Shown here piece after piece: positions 8,249 to 18,677 of a DNA stretch of 64,000 bases (position 1 is the first letter of the stretch; every line of letters begins with the position of its first letter). Source of the stretch: a bacterium GBS-1 (GTDB lineage: Bacteria > Synergistota > GBS-1); contig LEKQ01000001.1 in the NCBI GenBank assembly GCA_001443005.1, positions 268,792 to 332,791 of the forward strand. The letters are read 5' to 3'. Below the pieces are notes generated by a model. The model ran no database searches. It was not told the DNA's origin and saw only the letters and a list, made by a program, of their open reading frames with translations. The position numbers and the translations under genes are program-made.

Positions 8249-9055
8249 TTACAATTCAAAGCTTATGGATGTTCCCACCCTTACATCTATAAAACCCGGA
8301 AATTGGGAAAGGGAATGAACCAAAGGCCCTGAACAATGACATGGTCCTAAAATCTCGGCTTCCTCACTTGCTAGAAAGGACACAGTCCTTTCCAAGTACC
8401 CTTTAGGTTGCCCGATACCATGAAAGCCTCCTATTATCGCATAAACTCGATCAACCCCAAGAACTTCCTTGGCATGCTCAATAATATTTATGACACCACT
8501 ATGCCCACAGCCTGTTAATATTATTATCCCTTTTTCTCCTAAAATATATAAGGATGTATCATCCAATACCTCGTCAATAACTTCGCCCTTATCGTTCCTA
8601 ACTGGATGCACAGGATTTCCATCTCTTCGGGGAACGCTCCCAGAAAACCAAATACCCTTATAGACGAGTAAAGGAGTATAAGAGAGCCTTAAATCAACCT
8701 TCATATCAAGCAGGTCTTTCTTATCAGAGTTCATCTTTATATCAGCCTTCCGATTGAAAGCTAAGGGATGAATAAATATTGGTATTCCATCTCTGCCTAT
8801 ATAATCCAAAATGGGAATTAGATCATTTCCGTGATCGTGGTGACCATGAGATACAACTATTGCATCGATGTCCTTCAAGCTTTTACCCAAAAGAAGAGCA
8901 TTATGGACGAGAGCTTCCCATTGAGGCCCAGTATCGTAAAGGATCTTAAAGCCGTCTTCTGTCTCCAAAAGGATAGACAAACCATGCTTACCGATGGCTC
9001 CATAGGGCAATCTATCGACCTTATTTTCAACTAAAACAGTTACGTCAAGTCTCAT
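8249..9055 (-). CDS. MBL-fold metallohydrolase (COG1237 / MJ0301-like)
   Basis: A 268-residue metallo-beta-lactamase-fold protein. The metal motif SHGHHDHGND is near residue 70, with further ligands in LTGCGHSGVINI, GGFHG and LGPCHCSG. This layout matches the family that includes the archaeal dihydropterin-ribofuranosyl-aminobenzene phosphate synthase MJ0301. Most bacterial members are uncharacterised, so the substrate is unknown. It overlaps the HD gene by 4 bases. Confidence 0.82.
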   Translation of the reverse strand: MRLDVTVLVENKVDRLPYGAIGKHGLSILLETEDGFKILYDTGPQWEALVHNALLLGKSLKDIDAIVVSHGHHDHGNDLIPILDYIGRDGIPIFIHPLAFNRKADIKMNSDKKDLLDMKVDLRLSYTPLLVYKGIWFSGSVPRRDGNPVHPVRNDKGEVIDEVLDDTSLYILGEKGIIILTGCGHSGVINIIEHAKEVLGVDRVYAIIGGFHGIGQPKGYLERTVSFLASEEAEILGPCHCSGPLVHSLSQFPGFIDVRVGTSISFEL

Positions 9056-9618
9056 AATCCCAACTCCTTTGATATATTAAGCATCGCTTTAAAACCAATA
9101 TCTATAAACTCCTCTAGGGTTATCCCAAAACTCTCACAGCTTTTTATCTGCTCTCTATTCGCACCAGCCGCAAACCTCTTCTCCTTAAATCTTTTCAGAA
9201 TAAAGCTAGTGTCTATCGAGCTTAACTTTTTGGTAGGATGTATTAATGCTGCTGCAACTATAAGCCCTGTAAGAGGATCTACGGCATACAAGGCCTTGTC
9301 CAACAGGGTCTGGGGTAGCAACTCTGGATGACAGGCGTGAGCTATTATTGCACGGGCCATATCCTCAGGAAGGTCATACCCCTCGTTCTTTATTATTTCA
9401 ACACTTCTATAGCCATGCCTTCTAAAATCTGACTTCGTCTCCAAATAATCCACATCATGAAGTAAACCAGTTAAACCCCACTTATCTTCATCCTCACCAA
9501 ACCTCTTAGCTAAGGCTCTCATAACAGATTCAGCCGCTAAAAGGTGCTTCTTCATATTGATATCAGAAACATACTTTTCTACGAGCTTTAGAGCATCCTC
9601 TCTAGTTATCTTATTCAC
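9052..9618 (-). CDS. HD-domain phosphohydrolase
   Basis: A 188-residue HD protein. The metal ligands appear as H24, the LLHDVDYLE doublet near residue 54, HGYRS and IIAHACHPE. This is the HDIG-type fold that hydrolyses nucleotides or phosphodiesters; the substrate cannot be assigned. It starts with GTG at 9618, preceded by a clear GGAGGG site. It is the first gene of a minus-strand run with a good promoter upstream. Confidence 0.82.
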   Translation of the reverse strand: MNKITREDALKLVEKYVSDINMKKHLLAAESVMRALAKRFGEDEDKWGLTGLLHDVDYLETKSDFRRHGYRSVEIIKNEGYDLPEDMARAIIAHACHPELLPQTLLDKALYAVDPLTGLIVAAALIHPTKKLSSIDTSFILKRFKEKRFAAGANREQIKSCESFGITLEEFIDIGFKAMLNISKELGL

Positions 9619-9638
9619 TTTCGTTCCCTCCTTTTATT

Positions 9639-9667
9639 ATAATAACTCATTATTAAAACTTTGTCAA
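9639..9667 (-). promoter_or_regulatory. Sigma-70-type promoter for HD-MBL-TAXI operon
   Basis: On the minus strand TTGACA (9667-9662), 17 bases, then TATTAT (9644-9639), ending about 20 bases before the GTG of the HD gene. The 9619-9748 gap is otherwise AT-rich with nothing else recognisable. Confidence 0.6.
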
Positions 9668-9748
9668 TTACAAAAATATTAGTCCAACTTTCCTACACAA
9701 AGCAAGATAAAACTAAACTAAAGCAGCAAATATACACTTTAGCCTTTC

Positions 9749-10264
9749 TCAAAATTCCAACTTGCCATACTTTTTAATATAAGATATGACTCCTCCTTCC
9801 TCAATCAATCTCAGAAAGCTTTCACTAGGAACTTTAAAGCGAAAGCTTAAAATTCCATCGAAAAACAAACTCCCTTCCCTAAGAAAGATTGAAACCTTCG
9901 CACCACCCCTTATCTCGTTAAGCTTAAGTTCAGGCACATCTAAAAGGAGCAACCCTTGATTCAATGCATTTCTGTAAAATATCCTTCCAAAGGATTTGGC
10001 AACGATAGCCCTTACTCCTATCTCTTTAAGAGCAATGACTGCATGTTCTCTTGATGAACCACAACCGAAGTTTCTCCCAGCCACTACAACAGGCCCTATC
10101 TCAACCAACTGAGAAACTTTTTTGACAAAATCTGGATCAATCCCCTCCATAGCATGTAACGCTATCTCTCTATGATCAGACAAATCCAAGTATCTTCCAG
10201 GGTAAATCTGATCTGTGTCCACATTATCACCAAAAACGAAGGCTATACCTTCTATAACATCCAT
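9749..10264 (-). CDS. leuD: 3-isopropylmalate dehydratase small subunit (LeuD-type)
   Basis: A 171-residue swivel subunit of an aconitase-family dehydratase. FGDNVDTDQIYPGRYL is the N-terminal signature and GRNFGCGSSREHAV the substrate-loop motif (about 63-76). With the large subunit it should isomerise 2-isopropylmalate to 3-isopropylmalate. The short archaeal-type LeuD family also includes homoaconitase and dimethylmalate dehydratase, so substrate is inferred. It lies 20 bases after leuC. Confidence 0.85.
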   Translation of the reverse strand: MDVIEGIAFVFGDNVDTDQIYPGRYLDLSDHREIALHAMEGIDPDFVKKVSQLVEIGPVVVAGRNFGCGSSREHAVIALKEIGVRAIVAKSFGRIFYRNALNQGLLLLDVPELKLNEIRGGAKVSIFLREGSLFFDGILSFRFKVPSESFLRLIEEGGVISYIKKYGKLEF

Positions 10265-10284
10265 ACCTGATCATCCTCCTAAAA

Positions 10285-11541
10285 TTATATAAAGTGCAAG
10301 GGATTAGTTATCCTACCATAAATAGCAGAGTAGGCAGCAACTAATGGAGAAGAAAGATATATCTGGGCATCAGGGCTACCCATCCTACCAGGAAAATTTC
10401 TGCTAGAGGTGGAAATGCACCTTTCACCGGAGGCTAAAACCCCCTCATGAGCTCCTAAGCATGGTCCACAACCTGGGGTCGAAAAAACTGCACCTGCCTT
10501 AAGAAGCTTTTCTACATATCCTTTCTTCAATGCTTCCATAAAAATCCTCTTAGATGCAGGGATAACTATTAATCTTGTGCATTCGCTGACCTTCTCACCA
10601 TCAAGGACCTCAGCTAACACTCTAATGTCATTTAACCTACCACCCGTACAAGTTCCAACGAAAATCTGGTCTACCTTTATACCTTCGCAATCACTCACAC
10701 TTACTACATTATCAACGCTTCCAGGCAAGGCTACTTGAGGAGTAAGATCACTCACATCAAACTCATACTTAGCAGAATAAATATAGTCACTGTCTGTCTG
10801 GTATTCACTAAATACGCTTATATCACAACCTAGCCCCATTAGGTAGTTATAAGTGCTGGAATCAGGCTGTATATATGCCGTTTTAGCCCCCATTTCCACC
10901 GCCATGTTACATAGAACAAATCTTTCATCCATAGAAAGAGCCCGAACAACCCCTCCATTAAACTCGATGGCCTTGTATATAGCAAAATCCTGCTTTAACC
11001 TCCCTAAAATGTGAAGGATTATATCTTTAGCCATAACCCCCACAGGAAGCTTCCCTTTAATCTCTATTTTTATAACCTCTGGAACTTTAAACCAAAGACG
11101 CCCTGTCTTTAATGCTATAGCTAAATCGGTAGACCCAACACCTGTAGCAAAAGCCCCTAATGCACCCAAAGTGGTCGCATGAGAGTCGGTCTCTATAACT
11201 ACCTTACCAGGCCCAACGAATCCTCCTTCAACTAAAACCTGATGACATATTCCTTCTCCAATATCAAACAGGTTCTTAATCCCCTTCTCTCTACAAAATT
11301 CTCTCATCTTCTTATGATTTTCCGCAGATCTTATAGTAGGCGCAGGACTGTAGTGGTCAAAGACAAACACCGTCTTTTCGGGAATAACGATCTCTCCATC
11401 ACCGAGCTCATAAAAGGACTTAATCACCTGAAGGTATAGATCATTAACCTCGGCAACATCTATACGCGCAAAAACTACCTCTCCCGCTTTAACTTCACTC
11501 TTACCTGCAGCAACCGCTAATATCTTCTCTATAGCGTGCAA
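10285..11541 (-). CDS. leuC: 3-isopropylmalate dehydratase large subunit (LeuC-type)
   Basis: A 418-residue aconitase-family large subunit with IETDSHATTLGALGAFATGVGS and the cluster cysteines in VGTCTGGR and TPGCGPCLG, which bind a [4Fe-4S] cluster. Length and the separate small subunit fit the LeuC type shared with homoaconitases. The start is TTG at 11541 with a strong GGGGGAGGAG site upstream. leuA and leuB are not in the window; the nearest synthase-like gene (61147-62312) is broken. Confidence 0.87.
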   Translation of the reverse strand: MHAIEKILAVAAGKSEVKAGEVVFARIDVAEVNDLYLQVIKSFYELGDGEIVIPEKTVFVFDHYSPAPTIRSAENHKKMREFCREKGIKNLFDIGEGICHQVLVEGGFVGPGKVVIETDSHATTLGALGAFATGVGSTDLAIALKTGRLWFKVPEVIKIEIKGKLPVGVMAKDIILHILGRLKQDFAIYKAIEFNGGVVRALSMDERFVLCNMAVEMGAKTAYIQPDSSTYNYLMGLGCDISVFSEYQTDSDYIYSAKYEFDVSDLTPQVALPGSVDNVVSVSDCEGIKVDQIFVGTCTGGRLNDIRVLAEVLDGEKVSECTRLIVIPASKRIFMEALKKGYVEKLLKAGAVFSTPGCGPCLGAHEGVLASGERCISTSSRNFPGRMGSPDAQIYLSSPLVAAYSAIYGRITNPLHFI

Positions 11542-11658
11542 ATTCTCCTCCCCCTTGCCTAATATACTAAATGAAATTTTATCCTAAGAAACCATAGATT
11601 GCCAGCAAAGAAAATGTTATAATCTTGTACGAAAAACTAGTTTGGGAGGGTATGAGGA

Positions 11659-12459
11659 ATGGCGATCGAGGATTTCTCTTCTTTTCCTAAGGAATATGAA
11701 GAATTTAAGAAAAAGTTCTTAGACATCTCCGGAATAGACCTAAACTTTTATAAACATCAGATCCATCGGAGGGTCCATATGTTCATGAAAAGATGGAACA
11801 TAAATAGCTACGATGAACTTCTCAATCTTATAAAGCTTGATAAAGACAAATACAAAGCCTTTTTAGACTACCTTACAATAAACGTTTCTGAGTTTTTCAG
11901 AAATCCGGAGCGCTTTGAGATCCTTGAGAAAGAAATCATCCCACTTGTGATGCGAGAGGACAAATCAATAAAAGCATGGAGTGCGGGCTGTGCTACGGGT
12001 GAAGAACCTTATTCTCTCGCAATAATCTTTGAAGATCTCAAAATAAAAAAGTTTCCTCCCATTCTAGCCACAGATATAGATCAAACCGCTTTAGATAAAG
12101 CCAAGCTAGGCATATACGATATAAAGCAGCTTCAAAACGTTCATCCTCAAAGGCTTGAGAAGTATTTCCTCAGAAAAAAGGAAAACTTATACGAAGTAAT
12201 TCCATCCATCAAAGAGAGGGTTGAGTTCAAAAAGCATGATCTCTTAAACGATCCTTTCGACAGGGACTTTGACCTAATCTTATGCAGAAATGTCGTTATA
12301 TATTTCGAAAAGGATGTGAAAGAAAAGTTATATTATAAATTTAGGGATGCCCTCCGCATCGGAGGTGTTCTCATGGTAGGAAACACGGAACAGATCTTTG
12401 GATATAAGGAGATGGGATTAAAATCAATTAAGCCGTTTTTCTATCAACGCGTTAAATAG
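11659..12459 (+). CDS. cheR: CheR-type chemoreceptor methyltransferase
   Basis: A 266-residue SAM-dependent methyltransferase that would methylate glutamates on chemoreceptors. It shows the CheR N-terminal helical domain, NVSEFFRNPERFEILE, the SAM loop KAWSAGCATGEEPYSLA and DLILCRNVVIYFE. A TATAAT box lies at 11618-11623. No other chemotaxis gene is nearby. Its 3' end overlaps the convergent gamma-carbonic-anhydrase gene by 16 bases. Confidence 0.92.
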   Translation: MAIEDFSSFPKEYEEFKKKFLDISGIDLNFYKHQIHRRVHMFMKRWNINSYDELLNLIKLDKDKYKAFLDYLTINVSEFFRNPERFEILEKEIIPLVMREDKSIKAWSAGCATGEEPYSLAIIFEDLKIKKFPPILATDIDQTALDKAKLGIYDIKQLQNVHPQRLEKYFLRKKENLYEVIPSIKERVEFKKHDLLNDPFDRDFDLILCRNVVIYFEKDVKEKLYYKFRDALRIGGVLMVGNTEQIFGYKEMGLKSIKPFFYQRVK

Positions 12460-12920
12460 GTCTTAGCAAGCTCCCAGTAATTTAAAGCGTGCTCCTCAAG
12501 CTCTTTTTTCTCTTCATCTGTGAGTTCTCTCACAACCTTACCTGGAACACCCATAACGAGAACGCCTGGGGGAATCTCCTTACCAGGCGTTACAACCGTC
12601 CCCGCAGCTATTATCGTATGATCACCTATAGAGCACCCATCAAGTAATATCGCTCCCATACCTATAAGGGAATAATCTCCAATATTGCAAGCATGGATAA
12701 TCGCAGAATGTCCAATCGTAACCCCCTTACCCAAGATCGTTGGAACACCTTTATCCACATGAATAACTACATTGTCCTGAACATTAGTCATGTCTCCAAT
12801 CATTATAGGCGCAAGATCAGCCCTTAAAACTGCACCAAACCATATACTAACCCTATCCCCAAGTCTAACATCACCGATGATCTTCGCCGTATCTGCTATG
12901 AAAACGCTTCTCTCAGCCAT
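12444..12920 (-). CDS. Gamma-carbonic-anhydrase-like hexapeptide protein
   Basis: A 158-residue left-handed beta-helix protein of the YrdA/PaaY/CaiE type. Hexapeptide turns run from about residue 10 to 125. Likely metal-binding histidines are VIHVDKG and IGHSAIIHAC. Many relatives bind zinc or iron, but carbonic anhydrase activity is not universal. It follows the V-ATPase D gene by 19 bases on the same strand, so it may be the last gene of that operon. Confidence 0.8.
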   Translation of the reverse strand: MAERSVFIADTAKIIGDVRLGDRVSIWFGAVLRADLAPIMIGDMTNVQDNVVIHVDKGVPTILGKGVTIGHSAIIHACNIGDYSLIGMGAILLDGCSIGDHTIIAAGTVVTPGKEIPPGVLVMGVPGKVVRELTDEEKKELEEHALNYWELAKTYLTR

Positions 12921-12938
12921 AGAATAGACCCCCCTAAT

Positions 12939-13559
12939 TCAATGCTTCCTCACTATCTCTTTTATCTTCATAAGCCTCGTTAAGGCAGCCCTCTCCACCT
13001 CATCAAGCTTCATGGTTATGAAAGATATTGTCTCCTCAAGCTGAGGAATTAATACATACTCCAGAGCGTTGACTCTTCTCCTGGTCCTTTCTATTTCATC
13101 AGCAAGGAGAATCACAGCTTTTTCCATCTCCGCAAGCTTTATGAGCTTCGGTAAGAGTTTAATAAAGGAATAAAGAGCAGCATCAAGTTCCCCAGAAGTC
13201 TCCCAAAAACCGTAATTAGCCGGATCACCCTCCTGCATAAAGTCAAACCTCGGCACGAAAACGCTCATCAGATTCACCTTACCAACCTTAAGGTAGGATC
13301 TTATGCCAGGGATTAAAAGAGCTTCCTCCAAGCTCCTACCACTCATAACCGCTCGCGCACCAATGAAGTTTAAATAAGCAGACTGAAGCTCCCTCTCCAC
13401 TTCTTCCCTTAACTCCTTATTTTCCTTAACTAAAGCTATAAACTGTTTTATCAAAGCATCTTGTTTGTCCTTTAAGAGCTTATGCCCCCTTCTAGCTATA
13501 GCAAGCCTCCGCCTTAGGCGGAGAAGCTCCATCCTATTAGGGTTAACTCGCAGCTTCAT
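12939..13559 (-). CDS. ntpD: V-type ATP synthase subunit D
   Basis: A 206-residue central-stalk subunit opening with [25 protein letters not shown]-type helix (residues 6-30) and closing with a long C-terminal helix, as in the archaeal/Thermus D subunit. The paired coiled coil turns inside the A3B3 head. Last of the nine ATPase genes in the order H-I-K-E-C-F-A-B-D; its ATG overlaps the end of the B gene by 17 bases. Confidence 0.94.
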   Translation of the reverse strand: MKLRVNPNRMELLRLRRRLAIARRGHKLLKDKQDALIKQFIALVKENKELREEVERELQSAYLNFIGARAVMSGRSLEEALLIPGIRSYLKVGKVNLMSVFVPRFDFMQEGDPANYGFWETSGELDAALYSFIKLLPKLIKLAEMEKAVILLADEIERTRRRVNALEYVLIPQLEETISFITMKLDEVERAALTRLMKIKEIVRKH

Positions 13560-14946
13560 AGCTCTTTTCCCTCACCCTAGGTTTAAGATACTTCTCTTTA
13601 AATTCGTCTCTTACCCTCTTAAGTTCCTTCACCGGAAGCATAGAAAGAAGCTCCCAACCCAGATCAAGTGTTTGCTCTATACTTCTATCTTCATACTCTC
13701 CCTGCATAACATACCTGTTTTCGAACTCATCTGCAAATCTAACGAAAGCCCTATCCTCCTCGGTTAAAGCCCCTTCACCAAGTATTATCGCAAGCTCCCT
13801 TGCCTCTCTCCCCCTCGCATAAGCTGCAAATAACTGGTTCAAAAGATCCGCGTGATCTTCCCTTGTCTTTCCAGGACCTATCCCCTTGTCCTTAAGGCGC
13901 GAGAGTGATGGAAGAACATCAACTGGAGGATATATGCCCTTTCTGTGCAACTCTCTACTCAATATTATCTGTCCCTCGGTTATATAACCAGTAAGGTCAG
14001 GTATAGGATGGGTTTTATCATCTTCGGGCATGGTCAATATGGGGATCTGGGTTATAGATCCCTTCTTCCCCTTTATTCTACCGGCTCTCTCATACATGGT
14101 AGCAAGATCAGTATATAGATAGCCAGGATAGCCTCTCCTTCCTGGAACTTCCTTCCTTGCAGCGGATATCTCTCTAAGAGCCTCACAATAGTTAGTCATA
14201 TCTGTAAGTATAACCAAGACATGCATATCAAGGTCAAAGGCCAAATACTCAGCAGCAGTTAGAGCTAAACGAGGCGTTGCTATACGCTCTATAGCTGGGT
14301 CATCGGCTAAGTTTATAAACATAACTGCTCTCTTTATAGCTCCTGTCCTATTGAAATCCTCTATAAAGAAGTTAGCTTCCCCGAAAGTTATACCCATAGC
14401 AGCAAACACCACAGCAAACTTCTCCTCCGAAGACAATACCTTAGCTTGCCTCGCTATTTGAGCAGCCATCCTAGAATGAGGAAGCCCGCTTCCAGAGAAT
14501 ATAGGAAGCTTTTGCCCTCTAACCAAGGTATTCATCCCATCTATAGTAGAGATTCCTGTCTGTATGAACTCAGATGGGTAATCACGAGAATATGGATTTA
14601 TTGGGTTTCCATTTATATCAAGCCTCTTCTCAGGAATAATCTCAGGACCTCCATCTATAGGCTTTCCAGAACCATCAAATATCCTGCCAAGCATATCCCT
14701 ACTTACTGGAAGCTCCAACGCCTTGCCAAGAAACCTCACCTTTGCATCTCTGATATCCAGCCCACTAGTCCCCTCAAAGACCTGAACCAAAGCCTTATCT
14801 GTTGTAATCTCAAGGACACGCCCTCTTCTTATCTCCCCACTCCCAAGCTGAATCTCAACAAGCTCATCATATTTAACGTCAGCAACTTTTTCTACGATTA
14901 TTAAAGGACCCGAGATCCCACTTATAGTTCTATATTCCTTTATCAA
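13543..14946 (-). CDS. ntpB: V-type ATP synthase subunit B
   Basis: The 467-residue non-catalytic head subunit. It has the RecA-like fold ([18 protein letters not shown]) but no Walker A lysine at the P-loop position, typical for B, and ends with the alpha-helical domain after [18 protein letters not shown]. It begins ATG at 14946, just 2 bases after the A stop. Confidence 0.96.
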   Translation of the reverse strand: MIKEYRTISGISGPLIIVEKVADVKYDELVEIQLGSGEIRRGRVLEITTDKALVQVFEGTSGLDIRDAKVRFLGKALELPVSRDMLGRIFDGSGKPIDGGPEIIPEKRLDINGNPINPYSRDYPSEFIQTGISTIDGMNTLVRGQKLPIFSGSGLPHSRMAAQIARQAKVLSSEEKFAVVFAAMGITFGEANFFIEDFNRTGAIKRAVMFINLADDPAIERIATPRLALTAAEYLAFDLDMHVLVILTDMTNYCEALREISAARKEVPGRRGYPGYLYTDLATMYERAGRIKGKKGSITQIPILTMPEDDKTHPIPDLTGYITEGQIILSRELHRKGIYPPVDVLPSLSRLKDKGIGPGKTREDHADLLNQLFAAYARGREARELAIILGEGALTEEDRAFVRFADEFENRYVMQGEYEDRSIEQTLDLGWELLSMLPVKELKRVRDEFKEKYLKPRVREKSYEAAS

Positions 14947-14948
14947 GT

Positions 14949-16718
14949 CTATTCACCCCCTGCAGGGATAAGGGCATATATCTCTTTTCTAAGCTTCTCC
15001 TCAATTTCATTAAACCTCTCAAGATTGTCCTCCCGTATATACTTCATGCGCGCCATATCCTCAAGAACCTCCATCCTCTCTATATCTCTAAGGGAAGCCC
15101 CTCTCTTAAGGGCATCCTGAGCAAGCCTATAAAACTCCATTATTACCTTAAGCATCCTATATTGTTTTGCAAAGGATGTATAGGTATCTATCTCATGAAA
15201 GGCACTTTGATGAAGAAAATCCTCTCTTATGGACTTCGCAGCTAGGAGCTTAAGTCTATCTTCCCTGGACAATGCATCTATACCTACGAGCCTGACTATC
15301 TCCTTAAGCTCGGCTTCCTCCTCAAGAAGCTTCATCGCCTCTTTCCTTATCTCAACCCACTCATCCCCAACTTCTCTCCTCCAATACTCCTCAAGCTCAT
15401 CCATATAGAGAGAATAACTATTTAGCCAGTTTATAGCAGGGAAATGTCTTTGATAAGCAAGCTCAGCATCCAACCCCCAGAAAACCTTAACAACCCTTAA
15501 AGTGTTTTGAGTAACAGGCTCAGAAAGGTCTCCACCTGGTGGGGAAACAGCTCCTATAACGCTTATAGACCCTATGCGGTTATCTTTGCCCAAGCATACA
15601 ACCTTACCTGCTCTTTCATAAAAGGAGGCCAACCTTGTCCCCAAGTAGGCTGGATAACCCTCCTCACCTGGCATCTCCTCAAGTCTCCCAGAGATCTCCC
15701 TTAAAGCTTCCGCCCATCTCGAAGTAGAATCAGCCATCAAAGCCACATCATATCCCATATCTCGATAATACTCAGCCATGGTTATACCTGTATAAATAGA
15801 AGCCTCTCTCGCCGCAACTGGCATGTTAGAAGTATTAGCAACAAGTATTGTTCTCTTCATAAGAGGCTCCCCAGACTTTGGGTCCGTAAGCTCTGGGAAC
15901 TCTATTAAAACATCGGTCATCTCGTTCCCTCTTTCCCCGCAACCTATATAAACCACGATATCAGCACTCGCCCATTTAGCAAGCTGATGTTGAATAACGG
16001 TCTTTCCACTACCAAATGGTCCCGGAACACAAGCTGTTCCACCTCTGGCTAAAGTGAAGAAAGTATCTATTACCCTTTGTCCCGTCGTAAGAGGTTCCTC
16101 TGGTGGGAGCTGTTTCTTATAAGGTCTCCTCTGCCTCACAGGCCATTTCTGCATCATTGTAAGCTCCACTTCCTCTCCATCGTTATCCAGCACAGCTATC
16201 ACATCTTCAATCGTATAATCCCCATCTTTAGCTATCTTCTTAACCTTTCCTCTCTTACCAGGGGGAACCATTATCCTATGCTCTACCAACACCGTTTCTC
16301 TCACTACCCCAAGTATGTCTCCTTCCTCTACAAATTCTCCTTCCTTAACTCTGGGGGTAAAGCTCCATCTCTTGCTTCTATCAAGGGCGTTGATTTTCAA
16401 CCCGCGCGCGATAAAACTGCTTTTTGTTATCTCCTCTATAAGATTCAGTGGCCTCTGAATACCATCAAAGATGGATTCTATCAACCCAGGCCCAAGCTCA
16501 ACGCTTAAGGGCATACCCGTAGAAACAACCGGTTCCCCAGGACCAACCCCAGAGGTCTCTTCGTACACCTGAATATAGGCTTGGTCCCCTTTAAGCTCTA
16601 TTATCTCCCCAACAAGCCCATACTTACCAACATAAACCACATCATACATCTTGGCTCCGAGCATATTGTCGGCAACTACAAGAGGACCAGAAACTCTTAT
16701 AATTCTACCCTCTTTCAT
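14949..16718 (-). CDS. ntpA: V-type ATP synthase catalytic subunit A
   Basis: The 589-residue catalytic subunit has the P-loop [17 protein letters not shown] (about 230-246), the bulge domain typical of A subunits (residues 110-200), [10 protein letters not shown] and the [22 protein letters not shown] catalytic segment. It hydrolyses or makes ATP while driving or being driven by ion flow through the I/K ring. Confidence 0.97.
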   Translation of the reverse strand: MKEGRIIRVSGPLVVADNMLGAKMYDVVYVGKYGLVGEIIELKGDQAYIQVYEETSGVGPGEPVVSTGMPLSVELGPGLIESIFDGIQRPLNLIEEITKSSFIARGLKINALDRSKRWSFTPRVKEGEFVEEGDILGVVRETVLVEHRIMVPPGKRGKVKKIAKDGDYTIEDVIAVLDNDGEEVELTMMQKWPVRQRRPYKKQLPPEEPLTTGQRVIDTFFTLARGGTACVPGPFGSGKTVIQHQLAKWASADIVVYIGCGERGNEMTDVLIEFPELTDPKSGEPLMKRTILVANTSNMPVAAREASIYTGITMAEYYRDMGYDVALMADSTSRWAEALREISGRLEEMPGEEGYPAYLGTRLASFYERAGKVVCLGKDNRIGSISVIGAVSPPGGDLSEPVTQNTLRVVKVFWGLDAELAYQRHFPAINWLNSYSLYMDELEEYWRREVGDEWVEIRKEAMKLLEEEAELKEIVRLVGIDALSREDRLKLLAAKSIREDFLHQSAFHEIDTYTSFAKQYRMLKVIMEFYRLAQDALKRGASLRDIERMEVLEDMARMKYIREDNLERFNEIEEKLRKEIYALIPAGGE

Positions 16719-16742
16719 CCCCCGACCTCTCCTTTTAAATAA

Positions 16743-17069
16743 TTATTGTGAGGATTTAAATATATCTATACCAACTGCTCTCTCAACGCTTTTCTTTATC
16801 CTTTCCTTACCTAAACCTTTAGAGCCCTTAACGCTTGGGATAATGAGCACTGCACATTCGGTATCCCTATTAACTTGATCGATTGTATCCTCCAACAGGG
16901 AAGCGATTTCTTCAGTCACAAAAACGATCCCATAACCTTCTTTAGCCAAGGCAAGAAGCATAGCTTTAGCCTCAGCCGGAACTTTAGCGATGTAAGTATC
17001 TATCCCCGCTGCTTTAAAGCCTATAGAAGTCTCATAATCACCTATCATCCCAATCTTAAACGTAGACAT
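16743..17069 (-). CDS. ntpF: V-type ATP synthase subunit F
   Basis: A 108-residue Rossmann-like stalk subunit, with IGMIGDYETSIGFKAAGID at the start and GYGIVFVTEEIA in the middle, matching archaeal/bacterial V-ATPase F. It overlaps the C gene by 14 bases and precedes A. Confidence 0.92.
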   Translation of the reverse strand: MSTFKIGMIGDYETSIGFKAAGIDTYIAKVPAEAKAMLLALAKEGYGIVFVTEEIASLLEDTIDQVNRDTECAVLIIPSVKGSKGLGKERIKKSVERAVGIDIFKSSQ

Positions 17070-18069
17070 ATCTCAATCGCTCCTTCAAGATACCCTCAGA
17101 AAGACCAGCTTGCTTACCCGTTATGACTATCCTAAGGTTCTTAATCTCCATATCTTTAGCAACCATAAAGGCAACTATGGGTTGTATACCAAACATCACA
17201 AATTTACAATTTTTTAAGGTCTCAATCAAATAGTTATCTTTAAGCTTTTCTAAAGAAGCCAAGTCTTGCCCTTGCTCAAAAAGTGCCGCCATCTTCTCAA
17301 CCAACCCACTATAGGGAGAGTAATGAAGCACCTTAACGAAGGAATCCAGGTTATCCTGATATACATCCACGAGCCTATCTTCATCCACGAATCCTCCAGA
17401 GATCAAAACATCAGATAAGAAGCTCTTGCTCCTTCCAGCAAATTTTGCCCTGAAGAAGGTCATTATATTCGTTAAATCTATGAGAAGCTTAATATATTCC
17501 ACCAAAAAGGATTCACCCATCTCCCTAGCTTCGTTAAGCATGAAGTTAAAGTAAAGCTTATCTAAAAAGAGGTCTACGAACTTGGTATCCAGCTCTGCTT
17601 TCTCCATTCTATCCAGAAGATCCCAAATAATGTAAACGCTATCCTTTTTGTGAAAGGGGAGGTAAACATACTGTTCGTTCTCAACTATGGATATCATTTT
17701 GTCTACAGGAACGGTTCCCATATCCACCAGTATATCCCAGTTTTTCTTCATACCTCGCTTCGCTAAAAGCTTATTCTTTAGCAAAACCTTAAGATTAAAG
17801 ATATCGTAGGAGTAAGAGAAGAAATCCTTTAACCTTTTATTAGGCAGTACATCCTTCACTATAGACAAGGTTCTCCTAGACTCCCTTTCCCAAAGAACGT
17901 CAAATTCCTCTCCTTCTCTAATTCCATAAACGGTCTCCTCTAAAATTTTTCTAACCTCAGATAAGGAAGATGCTCCTATAAGTCTATGGAAGAAAGAAAG
18001 CGGCAAAAGTTCTTTTTCCAGGCACCTTATACGAGTAGCAGCGTATGTATACCTGAAGTCCCTTTCCAC
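17056..18069 (-). CDS. ntpC: V-type ATP synthase subunit C
   Basis: A 337-residue, mostly helical subunit that couples the central stalk to the proteolipid ring. It starts DFRYTYAATRIRCLEKELL, matching the V-ATPase C (d-type) family in sequence and length, and ends with RIVITGKQAGLSEGILKERL, the usual C-terminal signature. It lies 1 base after the E gene. Confidence 0.93.
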   Translation of the reverse strand: MERDFRYTYAATRIRCLEKELLPLSFFHRLIGASSLSEVRKILEETVYGIREGEEFDVLWERESRRTLSIVKDVLPNKRLKDFFSYSYDIFNLKVLLKNKLLAKRGMKKNWDILVDMGTVPVDKMISIVENEQYVYLPFHKKDSVYIIWDLLDRMEKAELDTKFVDLFLDKLYFNFMLNEAREMGESFLVEYIKLLIDLTNIMTFFRAKFAGRSKSFLSDVLISGGFVDEDRLVDVYQDNLDSFVKVLHYSPYSGLVEKMAALFEQGQDLASLEKLKDNYLIETLKNCKFVMFGIQPIVAFMVAKDMEIKNLRIVITGKQAGLSEGILKERLRYVYV

Positions 18070-18070
18070 C

Positions 18071-18664
18071 TTAATAACTAACCTCCTCTGAGAAAAGCTT
18101 CCTTACGATTTCATCTTCCCACTTCTCCCTGATCTCCTTCAATATAGCCTCGATGGATAAATTTACATCTATGTCTCCCTGCGTCAGGATTAACCCTCTT
18201 CTAAAGTTTCCACGTGAGCTCAATAGCTTAAGGTTCCATCCGTTTCTCTTATTCAATTCCTGGAAGAAATTCCCGTTTAGAAGCATCTCCTCCCTACCTA
18301 AGATCACGCTTTCCTCCTTCGTCTCAACAGCTTTATTAAGCAATCTCTCAAAGAAAGCAATATAATCATGCTTTGGAAGATTTTCAAGCTTAGACTGCAG
18401 CTTATTAAACACCTTCTCAAGTAAGGTTCTCTTCGCCAAGAGCATTTGTTTTCCTACCTCAAGCTCAGCCACGATCTTTTTGTTCTCTATTTCACGTCTT
18501 TTAATCTCCTCAAACTCAAGTTTAGCTTTTTGAATTATCTCGTTTACCTTAAGCTCCGCTTCCCTTATTATCTGCTCCCTCTTAAGCTCAGCTTCCTTGA
18601 GTATCTTTTCCGCTTCCTTTTTGGCGTCTCCTATAATCTTGAGCTTTATCTCCTCTAGGGACAT
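18071..18664 (-). CDS. ntpE: V-type ATP synthase subunit E
   Basis: A 197-residue peripheral-stalk subunit. The first 90 residues form a charged coiled coil (repeated AEKILKEAELKREQIIREAE-like heptads) that pairs with subunit H/G; the rest is the globular head-binding domain. Position between K and C in the operon supports the call. Confidence 0.9.
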   Translation of the reverse strand: MSLEEIKLKIIGDAKKEAEKILKEAELKREQIIREAELKVNEIIQKAKLEFEEIKRREIENKKIVAELEVGKQMLLAKRTLLEKVFNKLQSKLENLPKHDYIAFFERLLNKAVETKEESVILGREEMLLNGNFFQELNKRNGWNLKLLSSRGNFRRGLILTQGDIDVNLSIEAILKEIREKWEDEIVRKLFSEEVSY

Positions 18665-18677
18665 CTCTCCTGCCTCC

